64,000 nt of DNA from Leucobacter celer subsp. astrifaciens (lineage in GTDB: Bacteria > Actinomycetota > Actinomycetes > Actinomycetales > Microbacteriaceae). The stretch spans positions 1 through 64,000 of the forward strand of contig NZ_JHEI01000132.1 of assembly GCF_001273835.1 (NCBI RefSeq). Reading direction: 5' to 3'. The notes beneath the pieces are model-generated. The model was given only the letters and a program-made list of their open reading frames with translations, was not told the DNA's origin and ran no database searches. Below, piece after piece: positions 25,162-34,790 of the stretch. A program made the position numbers and the translations under genes. Position 1 is the stretch's first letter, and every line of letters begins with the position of its first letter.

Positions 25162-26613
25162 ATGTCCACCTCTTCAACCACCACCCAGACGGGAACCCCG
25201 GTCGCGAGCGACGCCCACTCCCTCAGCGCGGGACCCGACGGAACCATCGCGATCCACGATCGATACCTGGTCGAGAAGCTCGCCCAGTTCAACCGCGAGC
25301 GCATCCCCGAGCGCGTCGTCCACGCCAAGGGCGGGGGAGCCTTCGGCGAGTTCGTGGTCACGGGCGACGTCTCCGCGTACACTCGGGCGGCGGTCTTCCA
25401 GCCCGGTGCGGTGACCGAGACGCTGCAGCGCTTCTCCTCGGTCGCGGGCGAGATGGGATCGCCCGACACCTGGCGCGACGTGCGGGGCTTCTCCGTGAAG
25501 TTTTACACCAGCGAGGGCAACTACGACATCGTCGGCAACAACACCCCCGTCTTCTTCATCCGCGACGGCATCAAGTTCCCCGACTTCATCCACTCGCAGA
25601 AGCGCCTGCCCGGCTCGGGGCTGCGCGACGCCGACATGCAGTGGGACTTCTGGACCCTCTCGCCCGAGTCGGCGCACCAGGTCACCTACCTCATGGGCGA
25701 CCGCGGGCTGCCCCGCTCCTGGCGCCACATGCCGGGCTTCGGCTCCCACACCTACCAGTGGATCAACGCCGCGGGCGAGCGCTTCTGGGTGAAGTACCAC
25801 TTCGAGGCGCTGCAGGGCAACGAGGAGATGAGCGGGGCGCAGGCGGAGGACATCGCCGGCGCCGACGCCGACCACTACCGCCGGGACCTCTACGAGGCGA
25901 TCGAGCGCGGCGACTTCCCGGCGTGGCGGGTGTCCGTGCAGGTCATGCCGTACGAGGACGCCAAGACGTACCGCTTCAACCCCTTCGACCTGACCAAGGT
26001 CTGGCCGCACGCCGACTACCCGCTGATCGAGGTGGGTGTGCACACGCTGAACCGCAACCCCGAGAACTTCTTCGCGCAGATCGAGCAGGCGGCGTTCTCG
26101 CCGGCCAACACGGTACCGGGCATCGACATCAGCCCCGACAAGATGCTGCAGGCGCGCGTGTTCTCGTACCCCGACGCGCAGCGCTACCGCGTCGGCACCA
26201 ACTACAACGAGCTGCCCGTCAACGCCCCGGTCGCACCGGTGCACAACTACTCGCAGGACGGCGCGGCTCGGTACGGCTTCAAGCCCGCGGACGCACCCGT
26301 GTACGCGCCGAACTCGAAGGGCGGCCCCGTCGCCGACCCGCAGCTGGCGGGAGCCGGATCCTGGGAGTCCGACGGCGAGCTGATCCGCTCCGCGGCCACG
26401 CTGCACGCCGAGGACGACGACTTCGGGCAGGCCGGGACCCTCTACCGCGAGGTGTTCGATGCCGCGGCGAAGGAGCGGTTCCTCACGACGATCACCGGTG
26501 CGGTCGGAGCCGTGCAGAGCGACGAGATCCGGGAGCGGGCGATCCAGTACTGGACCAGCGTCGACGCGGAACTCGGCCGGGCGCTGCGCGCCAACCTCAC
26601 GAGCGCGCAGTAG
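25162..26613 (+). CDS. katA: Monofunctional haem catalase (clade 3 type)
   Basis: 483 aa, the size of small-subunit catalases. It breaks down hydrogen peroxide to water and oxygen. Distal His is in [20 protein letters not shown], distal Asn in [15 protein letters not shown] and the proximal haem-ligand Tyr in [15 protein letters not shown]. The NADPH-site region around [20 protein letters not shown] is present. The ATG has AAGGAG four bases upstream. It follows the Fur-family gene by 65 nt and should be induced under peroxide stress through that regulator. Confidence 0.96.
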   Translation: MSTSSTTTQTGTPVASDAHSLSAGPDGTIAIHDRYLVEKLAQFNRERIPERVVHAKGGGAFGEFVVTGDVSAYTRAAVFQPGAVTETLQRFSSVAGEMGSPDTWRDVRGFSVKFYTSEGNYDIVGNNTPVFFIRDGIKFPDFIHSQKRLPGSGLRDADMQWDFWTLSPESAHQVTYLMGDRGLPRSWRHMPGFGSHTYQWINAAGERFWVKYHFEALQGNEEMSGAQAEDIAGADADHYRRDLYEAIERGDFPAWRVSVQVMPYEDAKTYRFNPFDLTKVWPHADYPLIEVGVHTLNRNPENFFAQIEQAAFSPANTVPGIDISPDKMLQARVFSYPDAQRYRVGTNYNELPVNAPVAPVHNYSQDGAARYGFKPADAPVYAPNSKGGPVADPQLAGAGSWESDGELIRSAATLHAEDDDFGQAGTLYREVFDAAAKERFLTTITGAVGAVQSDEIRERAIQYWTSVDAELGRALRANLTSAQ

Positions 26614-26678
26614 CTCGAGCGCCGTTTCGCCGAATGCCGCGGCGCCCATGAGCGCCCGATGATCCGGCACCAGACAGG

Positions 26679-26721
26679 GATCTGCGGGCGGCGCCGGTCA
26701 TCTCGACGCCGCCCGCAGATC
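26679..26721. terminator. 15-bp hairpin downstream of catalase, flanked by direct repeats
   Basis: GATCTGCGGGCGGCG (26679-26693) pairs perfectly with CGCCGCCCGCAGATC (26707-26721), loop 13 nt. CAGACAGG occurs directly before it (26671-26678) and again at 26734-26741. It may be a catalase terminator without T tract, or a structured leader for the small gene that starts at 26750. Confidence 0.55.
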
Positions 26722-26749
26722 GCACATCACCAGCAGACAGGAAGCTTCC

Positions 26750-27034
26750 ATGAACAGGGAACAGCAGCAACAACAGGACGGTCACGCGCCCGGCGCGATG
26801 CAGCGGGCGATGGGGAGGGACGCGCACGACGAGATCCTCCGAGAAGCGCTCGAGCGGGTCGACGGCGCCCCCGCTCCGACGGTGGGGGTCATGCAGGCCA
26901 GCATGGGGCGTGAGTCCCGGGTGCGCGCCGCTCACACGGTGATCCGCTCCTACCTCGACGAGCACGGCCTCGCCGACACGCGCTCGTGGGCCCAGCGCCT
27001 CGCGGAGAGGGCGCCGGAGCACTCCGCGCGCTGA
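26750..27034 (+). CDS. Small hypothetical protein with duplicated MQxxMGR motif
   Basis: 94 aa, unrecognised. It starts MNREQQQQQDGH, is rich in Gln, Arg, Ala and Glu, and has no TM segment or cysteine. The motif MQRAMGR (residues 17-23) recurs as MQASMGR (48-54), each followed by a predicted amphipathic helix, so the protein looks like a tandem duplication of a ~31-residue helical unit. AGGAAG precedes the ATG. It follows catalase by 136 nt, separated by a hairpin. A role in peroxide stress is inferred from position only. Confidence 0.6.
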   Translation: MNREQQQQQDGHAPGAMQRAMGRDAHDEILREALERVDGAPAPTVGVMQASMGRESRVRAAHTVIRSYLDEHGLADTRSWAQRLAERAPEHSAR

Positions 27035-27052
27035 TCGCTCTCCTGCCGCTGA

Positions 27053-27114
27053 TTGAGCGAGCGGAGCGAGTCGAAATCATCATCACTGGGTTTCGACTCG
27101 CTCCGCTCGCTCAA
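27053..27114. repeat. Perfect 24-bp palindromic repeat (TTGAGCGAGCGGAGCGAGTC family)
   Basis: Bases 27053-27076 are exactly inverted at 27091-27114, with a 14-nt loop. The copy inside the str operon at 61924-61979 has the same 14-nt loop length. It lies between the convergent small protein gene and mvaS and could act as a bidirectional terminator at this place, although no T tract is present. Confidence 0.85.
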
Positions 27115-27151
27115 CCGGCGGCGCGCTCGCTCAGCGGATCCTGCCTCCCGC

Positions 27152-28357
27152 TCAGCGGGCGGTGGTGCGCTCGTACTGCCGCGCCTGCCCGCGCAGGCCG
27201 GCGAAGCGGAAGGGCGCGCTCGTGACGCGCGGCGTCTCGACGTCCTCGGCGCTGGGGTAGGCGCGCGCGTGCAGCTCGCGGTACTCCGGCACCTCGAGCG
27301 GCACGCGGGCGTCGAGCGCGGCCGCCACCCGATCGGCGCCGCTCCGCGTCCGGTAGCCGGGCTGCACGATCCCGGTGAGGAACTCGCTCACGCTGCCCGA
27401 GCCGTAGCTGAACATCCCGACGCGCCGACCCGCGAGCTCGGCGTCGTGGTCGAGCAGCGCGGCGAGCGCCGCGTAGAGCGAGGCCGTGTAGCTGTTGCCG
27501 AGGCGGCGATTGTAGATCGACCCCGTGAAGAGGCCCATGTCCCTGGCCTCGCCCGCCGCGGCCTGCTCGGCCTGCGTCAGTGCCGCGCTCAGTTCGGCGC
27601 CGGTGTGCTCGGCAAGGCGCTGCTGCCCCTTCTTCGCCATCTTGGTGAAGGGCTGGTGATAGAGGATCCGGTCGACCTCGTCGATGCCGGGGCCGCCGCG
27701 GGACTCCAGATCGTCCCACGAACCCGTGAGCGCGTCGAGGTACGCCGAGACCGACAGCGCGCCGTCGACCACGGCGGTCGACGAGTCGTTGGGGCGCCAG
27801 AAGTCGTCGACGTCGTCGGTGTAGAGCCCGGCCGCCCGCTCGATCTCGACGAGCGCGGGATCGGCGCTCACGAGCATCGCCACGGCGCCCGCGCCCTGCG
27901 TGGGCTCGCCGGGGGAGTCGAGCTCGTAGCGCGCCACATCGCTCGCGATGACGAGCACCCGCTCGTCGGGGAAGCGGCTGACGATGCCGACCGCGGCCTG
28001 GAGGGCGGCGGTGCCGCCGTAGCAGGCCTGCTTGAACTCGGTGACGCGCACCTGCTTGGGGAGCCCGAGCAGGCGGTGCACCGAGACGCCCGCGGCCTTG
28101 GACTGGTCGACGCCCGACTCGGTGGCGAACAGGATCGTGCGGATGCCCTCGATGCCGTTGCGCTCGAGGATGGGCAGCGCCGCGGAGGCCCCCATTGTGA
28201 TGATGTCCTCGTCGGGTGCGGGGAAGCTCATCTGATCCTGACCGAGACCGAGGTGGTACTTGGCCGGGTCGGTGCCGTTGGATTCGGCGAGCCGGGTCAG
28301 GTCGACCACGTGGTGCGCGGTCGCGAGTTCGAGATCGTGAATACCGATCGACGTCAT
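27152..28357 (-). CDS. mvaS: Hydroxymethylglutaryl-CoA synthase
   Basis: 401 aa. Condenses acetyl-CoA with acetoacetyl-CoA to HMG-CoA, the first committed mevalonate step. The catalytic triad is visible: Glu80 in FATESGVDQSK, nucleophile Cys112 in FKQACYGGTAALQAA and His234 in ILYHQPFTKM. Length and motif spacing fit bacterial MvaS. It is the last gene of the six-gene mevalonate operon and overlaps mvaA by 4 nt, ensuring coupled translation. Downstream is a perfect palindromic repeat. Confidence 0.97.
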   Translation of the reverse strand: MTSIGIHDLELATAHHVVDLTRLAESNGTDPAKYHLGLGQDQMSFPAPDEDIITMGASAALPILERNGIEGIRTILFATESGVDQSKAAGVSVHRLLGLPKQVRVTEFKQACYGGTAALQAAVGIVSRFPDERVLVIASDVARYELDSPGEPTQGAGAVAMLVSADPALVEIERAAGLYTDDVDDFWRPNDSSTAVVDGALSVSAYLDALTGSWDDLESRGGPGIDEVDRILYHQPFTKMAKKGQQRLAEHTGAELSAALTQAEQAAAGEARDMGLFTGSIYNRRLGNSYTASLYAALAALLDHDAELAGRRVGMFSYGSGSVSEFLTGIVQPGYRTRSGADRVAAALDARVPLEVPEYRELHARAYPSAEDVETPRVTSAPFRFAGLRGQARQYERTTAR

Positions 28358-29424
28358 GCGCTCGGCTTCTCCTTCCGCTCCATGAGCAGGTGCGCTGCCA
28401 TGAGCTCACCGGGGTTGGTCTGGGCAGCGAGGAGCGAGAGCTCCCCGCAGAGTACGGTGGCGGCCATGAGGGCGGCCAGGCGGCGGGCGTTCGCACCCGG
28501 TTCGCGCTCCTCGCGGCAGCCGAGCCGTTCGAGGTTGGTGTTCACGTGGGCGAGGTGCTTGCCGTTGCCCACGGTGCCGACGATGAGGTGCGGCAGCGTG
28601 CACGAGAAGTACAGCCCGCCCTCGCGGTCCTCGGCGTAGGTGATGCCCTGCGATCCCTCGACGATGTTCGCGGCGTCCTGGCCGGTGGCGAGGTAGAAGG
28701 CGAGCAGCATGTTGGCGTAGTGCGCGTTGGCCGAGCGGATCGCGCCGGCGATCGTGCTGCCGACGAGGTTCTTGCGCACCGAGAGGTCCGCGATCCGGCG
28801 GGCGGTGGTGCGCAGGCGGCGCTCGACGACCTCGTGGGGGAGCAGGATCTCCGCGACCACGTTGCGGCCGCGGCCGAGGATCCCGTTGACCGCGGTCGCC
28901 TTCTTGTCGGAGCAGAAGTTGCCCGAGATCGAACCGTAGTCGAGCCCGAGACCCCACGACAGGATGCGCTGCATGAGGGCGTCTGAGGCGTTCGTGACCA
29001 TGTTGTGCCCCGACGCGTCGCCCGTGAGGAACGCGAAGCGCACGAAGAGCAGGTTGCCCACGACCTCGGGGTGCGCCTCGAGCAGCTGCGCGTGGCGGCT
29101 GCCGGCCGAGACGACCTCCTGCAGCTCGGGCAGACGCTGCTGGATGGTGCGGGCGGCGGCGTCGGCCCCGACGGCGCCCTCGGCGACGAAGAGCACGGAG
29201 CGGGTCATGCGCTCGCCGATGACGACGGTGCGGATGCCGCCGGGGATCTCGCGGGAGATGCTGGCGCCGCGGCCCACCGAGGGCCACAGCGGAGTCTCGT
29301 AGGTGGCGAGGGGCACGGCGATCTCGCTGTACGGCGCGTCGGTCGTGATGTCGTCGCCGCTGACGCGCAGCGGGCCGACCCAGCGGGTCGGGATCTCGGT
29401 GACGATGGTGTCGGAATCGTTCAC
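28354..29424 (-). CDS. mvaA: Hydroxymethylglutaryl-CoA reductase (class I-like)
   Basis: 356 aa. Reduces HMG-CoA to mevalonate. Substrate and cofactor motifs are LATYETPLWPSVGRGASIS (catalytic Glu43), GDASGHNMVTNA (the DAMGMN-like loop, residues 135-146), SDKKAT (catalytic Lys174/175), GQDAANIVEGSQG (Asp250) and GTVGNGK (283-289). The C-terminal AAHLLMERK supplies the likely catalytic His345. Size and motif style match Streptomyces mevalonate-cluster reductases, which use NADPH. No N-terminal membrane anchor is present. It sits 76 nt after fni, the largest gap in the operon, with no clear secondary promoter. Confidence 0.95.
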   Translation of the reverse strand: MNDSDTIVTEIPTRWVGPLRVSGDDITTDAPYSEIAVPLATYETPLWPSVGRGASISREIPGGIRTVVIGERMTRSVLFVAEGAVGADAAARTIQQRLPELQEVVSAGSRHAQLLEAHPEVVGNLLFVRFAFLTGDASGHNMVTNASDALMQRILSWGLGLDYGSISGNFCSDKKATAVNGILGRGRNVVAEILLPHEVVERRLRTTARRIADLSVRKNLVGSTIAGAIRSANAHYANMLLAFYLATGQDAANIVEGSQGITYAEDREGGLYFSCTLPHLIVGTVGNGKHLAHVNTNLERLGCREEREPGANARRLAALMAATVLCGELSLLAAQTNPGELMAAHLLMERKEKPSA

Positions 29425-29500
29425 GGCGTCTCTCTTCTGGATGGGGGCTGCGGATGCTCGGGAGGGCGGCGGTTCTCGGGCCGCGCGGGGGCCTGCGGCG

Positions 29501-30583
29501 TCAGGGGCCGGATCGCGCGGCGAGCGCCGCGGTGTCGATGCCGCGCAGCCGGCAGAACTCGGCCAGCCGGCCTCGCACGAGCAGGTCGGAGGAGGCGAGT
29601 TCCGCGGGCGCGGCCGCGCCCAGGAGCGCGAGGATCGCGGTGGTCTGGGCGATCCAGCGCTCGATCAGCGGCACGAGGGCCTCGGCGCCGCCGTCGAGCA
29701 CGGCCTCGAGGAAGCTCCCGGCGACGCCCACGGCGCCGGCCCCGGCGGCGAGCGCCTTCACCACGTCGAAGGGGTTGCGCACCCCGCCCGAGGCGAGCAG
29801 CGCCGGCCCGTGCTCAGGGGCGTCGAGCAGGCACGCCAGGGCCGACTGGCCGAAGCCCGAGAGCATGGAGAAATCCTCGCCGCTGCGCCTGGCATCGGCG
29901 TCGTGCCGAGCGTTCTCGATGCGCAGGAAATCGGTGCCGCCGGTTCCGCTGACGTCGGCGACCCGTGCGCCGAGCTCGCCGAGCCGCTGCAGGGTGCGGC
30001 GGCTGAGGCCGAAACCCACCTCCTTGACGATGACCGGCACCGGCGAGGAAGCGATGATGCGCTCGACCGAGTGCTCCCAGCTCGAGAAATCGCGCGTGCC
30101 CTCGGGCATCGCGGTCTCCTGCACGGCGTTGAGGTGCAGCTGCAGCGCGTCCGCGTGCAGCAGCTCGACGGCGCGCGCCGCGTCGTCGGCGCTGCGCCCG
30201 ACGCCCAGATTCGCCATCACGAACCCCGAGGGGTTCTCCTCGCGGATCACCGCGAAACCACGGGCCGCCTCGGGGTGGTCGAGGGCCACCGACACCGAGC
30301 CGCACGCCATCGGCATGCCGGTCTCGCGGGCGGCGATCGCGAGTTCGCGGTTGATGCGGGTGGTCCACTCCGTGCCGCCGGTCATGCCGTTCGCGTAGAA
30401 GGGGGTGGCCCAGCGCCACCCGTCGACCTGCACCGAGAGGTCGACGCGGTCCGCGTCCACCCCGGCGAGGGCGTGGTGCACGAACTCGAGGTCGTCGAAG
30501 TCGTTGCGAGACGGGGCATCGTCGCGCTGCTCGCGGGCGATGCGCACGTGGTCGTCCTTGCGCGATGCGCGTTCAGAGCTCAT
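29501..30583 (-). CDS. fni: Isopentenyl-diphosphate delta-isomerase, type 2 (FMN)
   Basis: 360 aa TIM-barrel flavoenzyme interconverting IPP and DMAPP, using reduced FMN. Key blocks: SERASRKDDHVRIA at the N-terminus, FYANGMTGGTEWT, LNAVQETAMPEGTRDFSSWE, VIVKEVGFGLSRRT (active-site Lys region) and SGGVRNPFDVVKALAAGAGA (FMN phosphate site). The ATG at 30583 has GGAGG eight bases upstream; a TTG 15 nt earlier is too close to it. The start overlaps the end of the phosphomevalonate kinase gene by 11 nt. Confidence 0.95.
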   Translation of the reverse strand: MSSERASRKDDHVRIAREQRDDAPSRNDFDDLEFVHHALAGVDADRVDLSVQVDGWRWATPFYANGMTGGTEWTTRINRELAIAARETGMPMACGSVSVALDHPEAARGFAVIREENPSGFVMANLGVGRSADDAARAVELLHADALQLHLNAVQETAMPEGTRDFSSWEHSVERIIASSPVPVIVKEVGFGLSRRTLQRLGELGARVADVSGTGGTDFLRIENARHDADARRSGEDFSMLSGFGQSALACLLDAPEHGPALLASGGVRNPFDVVKALAAGAGAVGVAGSFLEAVLDGGAEALVPLIERWIAQTTAILALLGAAAPAELASSDLLVRGRLAEFCRLRGIDTAALAARSGP

Positions 30584-31724
30584 CGCTGTTTCCTCCAACG
30601 CTGTTTCGCCCGTCGGAGTCTTCCTCCGCGGGGTGCACCGAGAGGGGCAGTCTCAGAATGCCGTGCGCTTCCCACTCACGCAGGATACCGCTCGTGTCGA
30701 GGTCTCCGGGAGCGAGCAGGATCCCGCAGTCGCCCCCGCCGGCGCCCGACGGCTTCGCCGCGGCGCCGTGCCGCTCGGCGATCTCGCAGAGGGTGCGCAG
30801 CTGCTCGGTCTCGATCCGGATGCCCGATGAGGCGCCGAGCCCCTGCAGCAGCCCGCGGGCGCGGCGCACCGCGTCGAGAGCCGACGCCGGATCGGACTGG
30901 GTGAGGCCGCGCACCAGCTCGTCCACGCAGGCTCGGCTGTTCTCGACGAAGGAGGCGCCGTCTCGACCCTCGCCGCCGTTCCCGTTCTCGGCGGCGTCGA
31001 CGCGCGCCGGGCGTCCCACCTCCGCGACGAGCCGCTCGGTGGAGGCGGGCGATCCCGTCCAGCCCACCAGCAGCCGCAGTCCATCGGGCTGCCGCAGGCG
31101 GGTCACCCCGAAGCCGTGCCACGCCTCTTCGGAGCGCAGCGTCGCGGCGACCCCGTGCCGAGCCCGGTGGGCGCGCAGCGCATCGCGATCGGGCGAGGTG
31201 TAGCGGATCCAGCCGCCGAAGGTGCTCGCGGCCAGGTCTCCGCCCGAGGCCCGCGGGGCCACCTCGACGGTGGCCAGCAGTGCGAGCCTGCAGCGATCCG
31301 CGAGAGCGAGGTTCAGCCCGTAGAACTCGTCGAGCGCGGCGATGACGGCCACCGTGACGGCCGCCGACGACCCGAGCCCGAACTTGCGGCCGCTCTCGTC
31401 GTCGAGCTCGCTGCCGATGTCGAGATCGAAGTACCGCGGCGGCAGCTGTCGTTCCGCCCGCAGCTCCTCGACGGTGGCGATCGCCGAGAAGACGTAGTCG
31501 ATCGGCTCGTGCTCCAGCACGATGCGCCCGCTGTCGCGATCCCGCACCCACACCAGCGGGGAGCTCTCGTAGGCGTTCGACCGCACGCGGCCGGCGCCGC
31601 TCGCCTCGGTCAGCCTCACGGAGAGGTAGCGGTCGACGGCCACGAGCACGGCCGGTTCGCCCGGTTCGACCACCGCGTACTCGCCGGCGATGTAGAGCTT
31701 GCCGGGGGCGCGGGTCTCGATCAT
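30573..31724 (-). CDS. mvaK2: Phosphomevalonate kinase (GHMP family)
   Basis: 383 aa GHMP kinase converting 5-phosphomevalonate to the diphosphate. It starts MIETRAPGKLYIAGEYAVVE, has the ATP-binding loop KFGLGSSAAVTVAVIAAL and the C-terminal motif KPSGAGGGDCGILLA. These and the operon position after mvaD match actinobacterial PMK. The ATG overlaps the stop of mvaD by 4 nt (ATGA). The open frame extending further upstream is antisense-like shadow of mvaD and is not translated here. Confidence 0.95.
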   Translation of the reverse strand: MIETRAPGKLYIAGEYAVVEPGEPAVLVAVDRYLSVRLTEASGAGRVRSNAYESSPLVWVRDRDSGRIVLEHEPIDYVFSAIATVEELRAERQLPPRYFDLDIGSELDDESGRKFGLGSSAAVTVAVIAALDEFYGLNLALADRCRLALLATVEVAPRASGGDLAASTFGGWIRYTSPDRDALRAHRARHGVAATLRSEEAWHGFGVTRLRQPDGLRLLVGWTGSPASTERLVAEVGRPARVDAAENGNGGEGRDGASFVENSRACVDELVRGLTQSDPASALDAVRRARGLLQGLGASSGIRIETEQLRTLCEIAERHGAAAKPSGAGGGDCGILLAPGDLDTSGILREWEAHGILRLPLSVHPAEEDSDGRNSVGGNSDEL

Positions 31725-32746
31725 GCGGTGGCTCCGGTTGCGAGCTCGGGATCGGCGGCGATCAGCTCGGCGCCCGCTCCGGCGCCGACCACCCTCACGC
31801 GGCCGAACTCCTGCAGCGCGTCGGCGACCGCGTCGGCGTCGGCCGGTCGTGCGATCACGCAGACGTTGGGCCCGGCGTCGGCCGTCGCATACGCCTCGAC
31901 GCCGCGATCCCGCAGCGCCACCACCGCGTCGAACACGGCGATGCTCGTCGGCGACAGGTAGCGCACGGGCGGATCGGCCGACTGGATGACCGCGTGCATG
32001 CGCAGGGCGTGCGACTCGGTGATGCGCCCGATGCGCGTGAAATCGCCGTCGCGGCAGGCCTCGAGCATGGCCTCGAGGCTCTGCTCGGTGCTCGAGACCC
32101 AGCCCGCGTAGAACGGGGAGGTGAGCGCGGTGAGGCGCATCGCCTCGCGGCTCGAGATCGCTTTCTGGCGCTCGTCGACGGTCACGATCACCATCCGCAT
32201 CTCGGGAGCCGGGACCGGCTCCGCGAAGGAGGTCTCGTCGCCGGTGCCTGCGTGCCAGACCGAGACGCCGGGGATGATGGAGCGCGCGGCCGATCCCGAA
32301 CCGCGGCGCGCGAGCCTGCTGAGGGAGGCGGGATCGAGCGGGAGCCCGTACGCCGCCGATGCCGCCGTCGCCAGCGCCGCGAATCCCGACGCCGACGACG
32401 CGAGGCCGGCCCCCGTGGGCGCCTCGTTGCGGGAACGCACGATCGCGTGCGCGGTCGACCCCGCGCGCTCGCGTACGAGGTCGAGGAAGCGGGCCACCCG
32501 ACGCAGCCGGTCGCCGTCCTGCGGCTCGCCGTTCAGCTCGAAGCGGTCCTCGGCGGCGGTCGGGTCGAGCGTCACCGTCGTGGTGGTGGCGTAGGCGTCG
32601 AGCGTCAGCGAGAGGCTGCCGGCGGCGGGGAGCATGAGCGCCTCGTCGCGCTTGCCCCAGTACTTGACGAGTGCGATGTTCGGGAAGGCCCGGGCCGTCG
32701 CGGCGCGTTCGGCGGCGGATCCCGTCGCGGCGCTCGCGGCGCTCAT
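31721..32746 (-). CDS. mvaD: Diphosphomevalonate decarboxylase
   Basis: 341 aa GHMP-fold enzyme that phosphorylates and decarboxylates mevalonate diphosphate to IPP. Diagnostic motifs are ARAFPNIALVKYWGKRDE near residue 18, APTGAGLASSASGFAALATA (phosphate loop) and ATADAGPNVCVIARP with the catalytic Asp. The start overlaps the mevalonate kinase stop by 4 nt and the stop overlaps the PMK start by 4 nt, so three kinase-fold genes are translationally linked. Confidence 0.96.
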   Translation of the reverse strand: MSAASAATGSAAERAATARAFPNIALVKYWGKRDEALMLPAAGSLSLTLDAYATTTTVTLDPTAAEDRFELNGEPQDGDRLRRVARFLDLVRERAGSTAHAIVRSRNEAPTGAGLASSASGFAALATAASAAYGLPLDPASLSRLARRGSGSAARSIIPGVSVWHAGTGDETSFAEPVPAPEMRMVIVTVDERQKAISSREAMRLTALTSPFYAGWVSSTEQSLEAMLEACRDGDFTRIGRITESHALRMHAVIQSADPPVRYLSPTSIAVFDAVVALRDRGVEAYATADAGPNVCVIARPADADAVADALQEFGRVRVVGAGAGAELIAADPELATGATA

Positions 32747-33732
32747 GCGGCTGCCACCGTGGTGGTCCAGGTGCGGGAGGCGCCCGCGGCGCGCAGCGCG
32801 AGCGCGATGTGCTCGGCCTGATCCTCGGACTCGGCGAGCGCGAGCACGCAGCCGCCCAGGCCGCCGCCCGTGAGCTTGGCGCCGTGGGCGCCGGCGGCGT
32901 GCGCGGCGTCGACCAGCGCATCGAGCTTCACGGTGCTCACTCCGATGCGCCCGAGCAGCTCGTGGGCCTCGAGCATGCGCGAGCCCAGCGCCGCACGATC
33001 GCCCAGCTCGAGATCGAGCACGGAGCCCTCGGCGATATCGGAGAGCTGTGCGATGGCCTGCTCCATGCGCAACGGGTCGGCGGCGCGGCGCTCGCGCACG
33101 CCGGCCACCGCCTCCGCCGTGGAGCCGGGCGCGCCGGAGTCGGCGAGCACGAAGGTGAGCGGAGCGCCCACGCCGGTGGCGCGCACGCGGCCCCCGTGGA
33201 AGCGGATCGGCCCGGCCGCCGCAACGGCGCGCGCGTCGATGCCGCTCGGATTGCCGTGCGCCACGCGCTCGGCGCGCTGCACGATCTCGTGGAACTCGTC
33301 GGCGCCCAGCTCGACCCCGGCGAGGTCGGCCGCGGCGCGTGCGATCGCGGCCGCCACCGCCGCGCTCGAGCCGAGGCCGCGACCGTGGGGGATCGCGCTG
33401 CGTACGCGCAGCTGCACCTGTTCGCCCGAGACGCCGACGCTCGCGAGGGCCGCCCGCACCGCCGTGATGACGGGGCGCAGCACGTCGGGGGCCGAGGAGG
33501 CCGTTCCGGCGAAGAGCTCGCTCTCGATGCGCAGCTCGGAACCCGGGGTCGACCTGATGGAGGTCTCGACCTCGAGCTGGTGCAGGGGTACCGCGATCGC
33601 CGGTGCCCCGTAGACGACGGCGTGCTCGCCGAAGAGGATGGCCTTCGCGTGCGCGGTGCCGACGCCGACGCGGTGATCGCTCGCTGATTCGGCCCCGGAC
33701 AGCCGGGGGCGCATCGGGAGGGAGGAGTTCAT
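32743..33732 (-). CDS. mvaK1: Mevalonate kinase
   Basis: 329 aa GHMP kinase; phosphorylates mevalonate. Motif 1 GTAHAKAILFGEHAVVYGAP, motif 2 HGRGLGSSAAVAAAIARA and motif 3 GAKLTGGGLGGCVLAL are all present. It is the first gene of the mevalonate operon, whose order (mvk, mvaD, pmk, fni, HMG-CoA reductase, HMG-CoA synthase) is that of the Streptomyces CL190-type cluster, here without an adjacent prenyl diphosphate synthase. An upstream leader carries two hairpins (33754-33813). Confidence 0.96.
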   Translation of the reverse strand: MNSSLPMRPRLSGAESASDHRVGVGTAHAKAILFGEHAVVYGAPAIAVPLHQLEVETSIRSTPGSELRIESELFAGTASSAPDVLRPVITAVRAALASVGVSGEQVQLRVRSAIPHGRGLGSSAAVAAAIARAAADLAGVELGADEFHEIVQRAERVAHGNPSGIDARAVAAAGPIRFHGGRVRATGVGAPLTFVLADSGAPGSTAEAVAGVRERRAADPLRMEQAIAQLSDIAEGSVLDLELGDRAALGSRMLEAHELLGRIGVSTVKLDALVDAAHAAGAHGAKLTGGGLGGCVLALAESEDQAEHIALALRAAGASRTWTTTVAAA

Positions 33733-33753
33733 GCGGGTCCGTTTCGATCAGTT

Positions 33754-33836
33754 CCGCCGCCGCGCAGAGCGGCGGACACGCAAGAAGAGGGACGGACCTC
33801 GCCGTCCCTCTTCCGCCAGTTCAAAGCTCTAGTTTA
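33754..33836 (-). promoter_or_regulatory. Leader of the mevalonate operon with two hairpins
   Basis: Reading toward mvk: a possible -10 box TAAACT (complement of 33831-33836) is followed by a perfect 12-bp stem (33784-33795 with 33802-33813, 6-nt loop) and a 7-bp stem CCGCCGC/GCGGCGG (33754-33760 with 33769-33775). No T tract follows either stem. Nothing upstream on the plus strand needs a terminator, so leader control is a reasonable guess. The -35 element is poor. Confidence 0.45.
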
Positions 33837-33977
33837 CGCCAGGGCCTCTGAACGTCGCCACATATTCGCTCTACACCATGCCGCTCAGAGCGGACAAGCC
33901 CGTTCCCGCGGCGATCCCGGCCTCGTTAGGGTGGATCAGGAGCACCGGTGCGGGCCGGCCCGAGGGAGGACGTCGAC

Positions 33978-34786
<809 letters not shown>

Positions 34787-34790
<4 letters not shown>

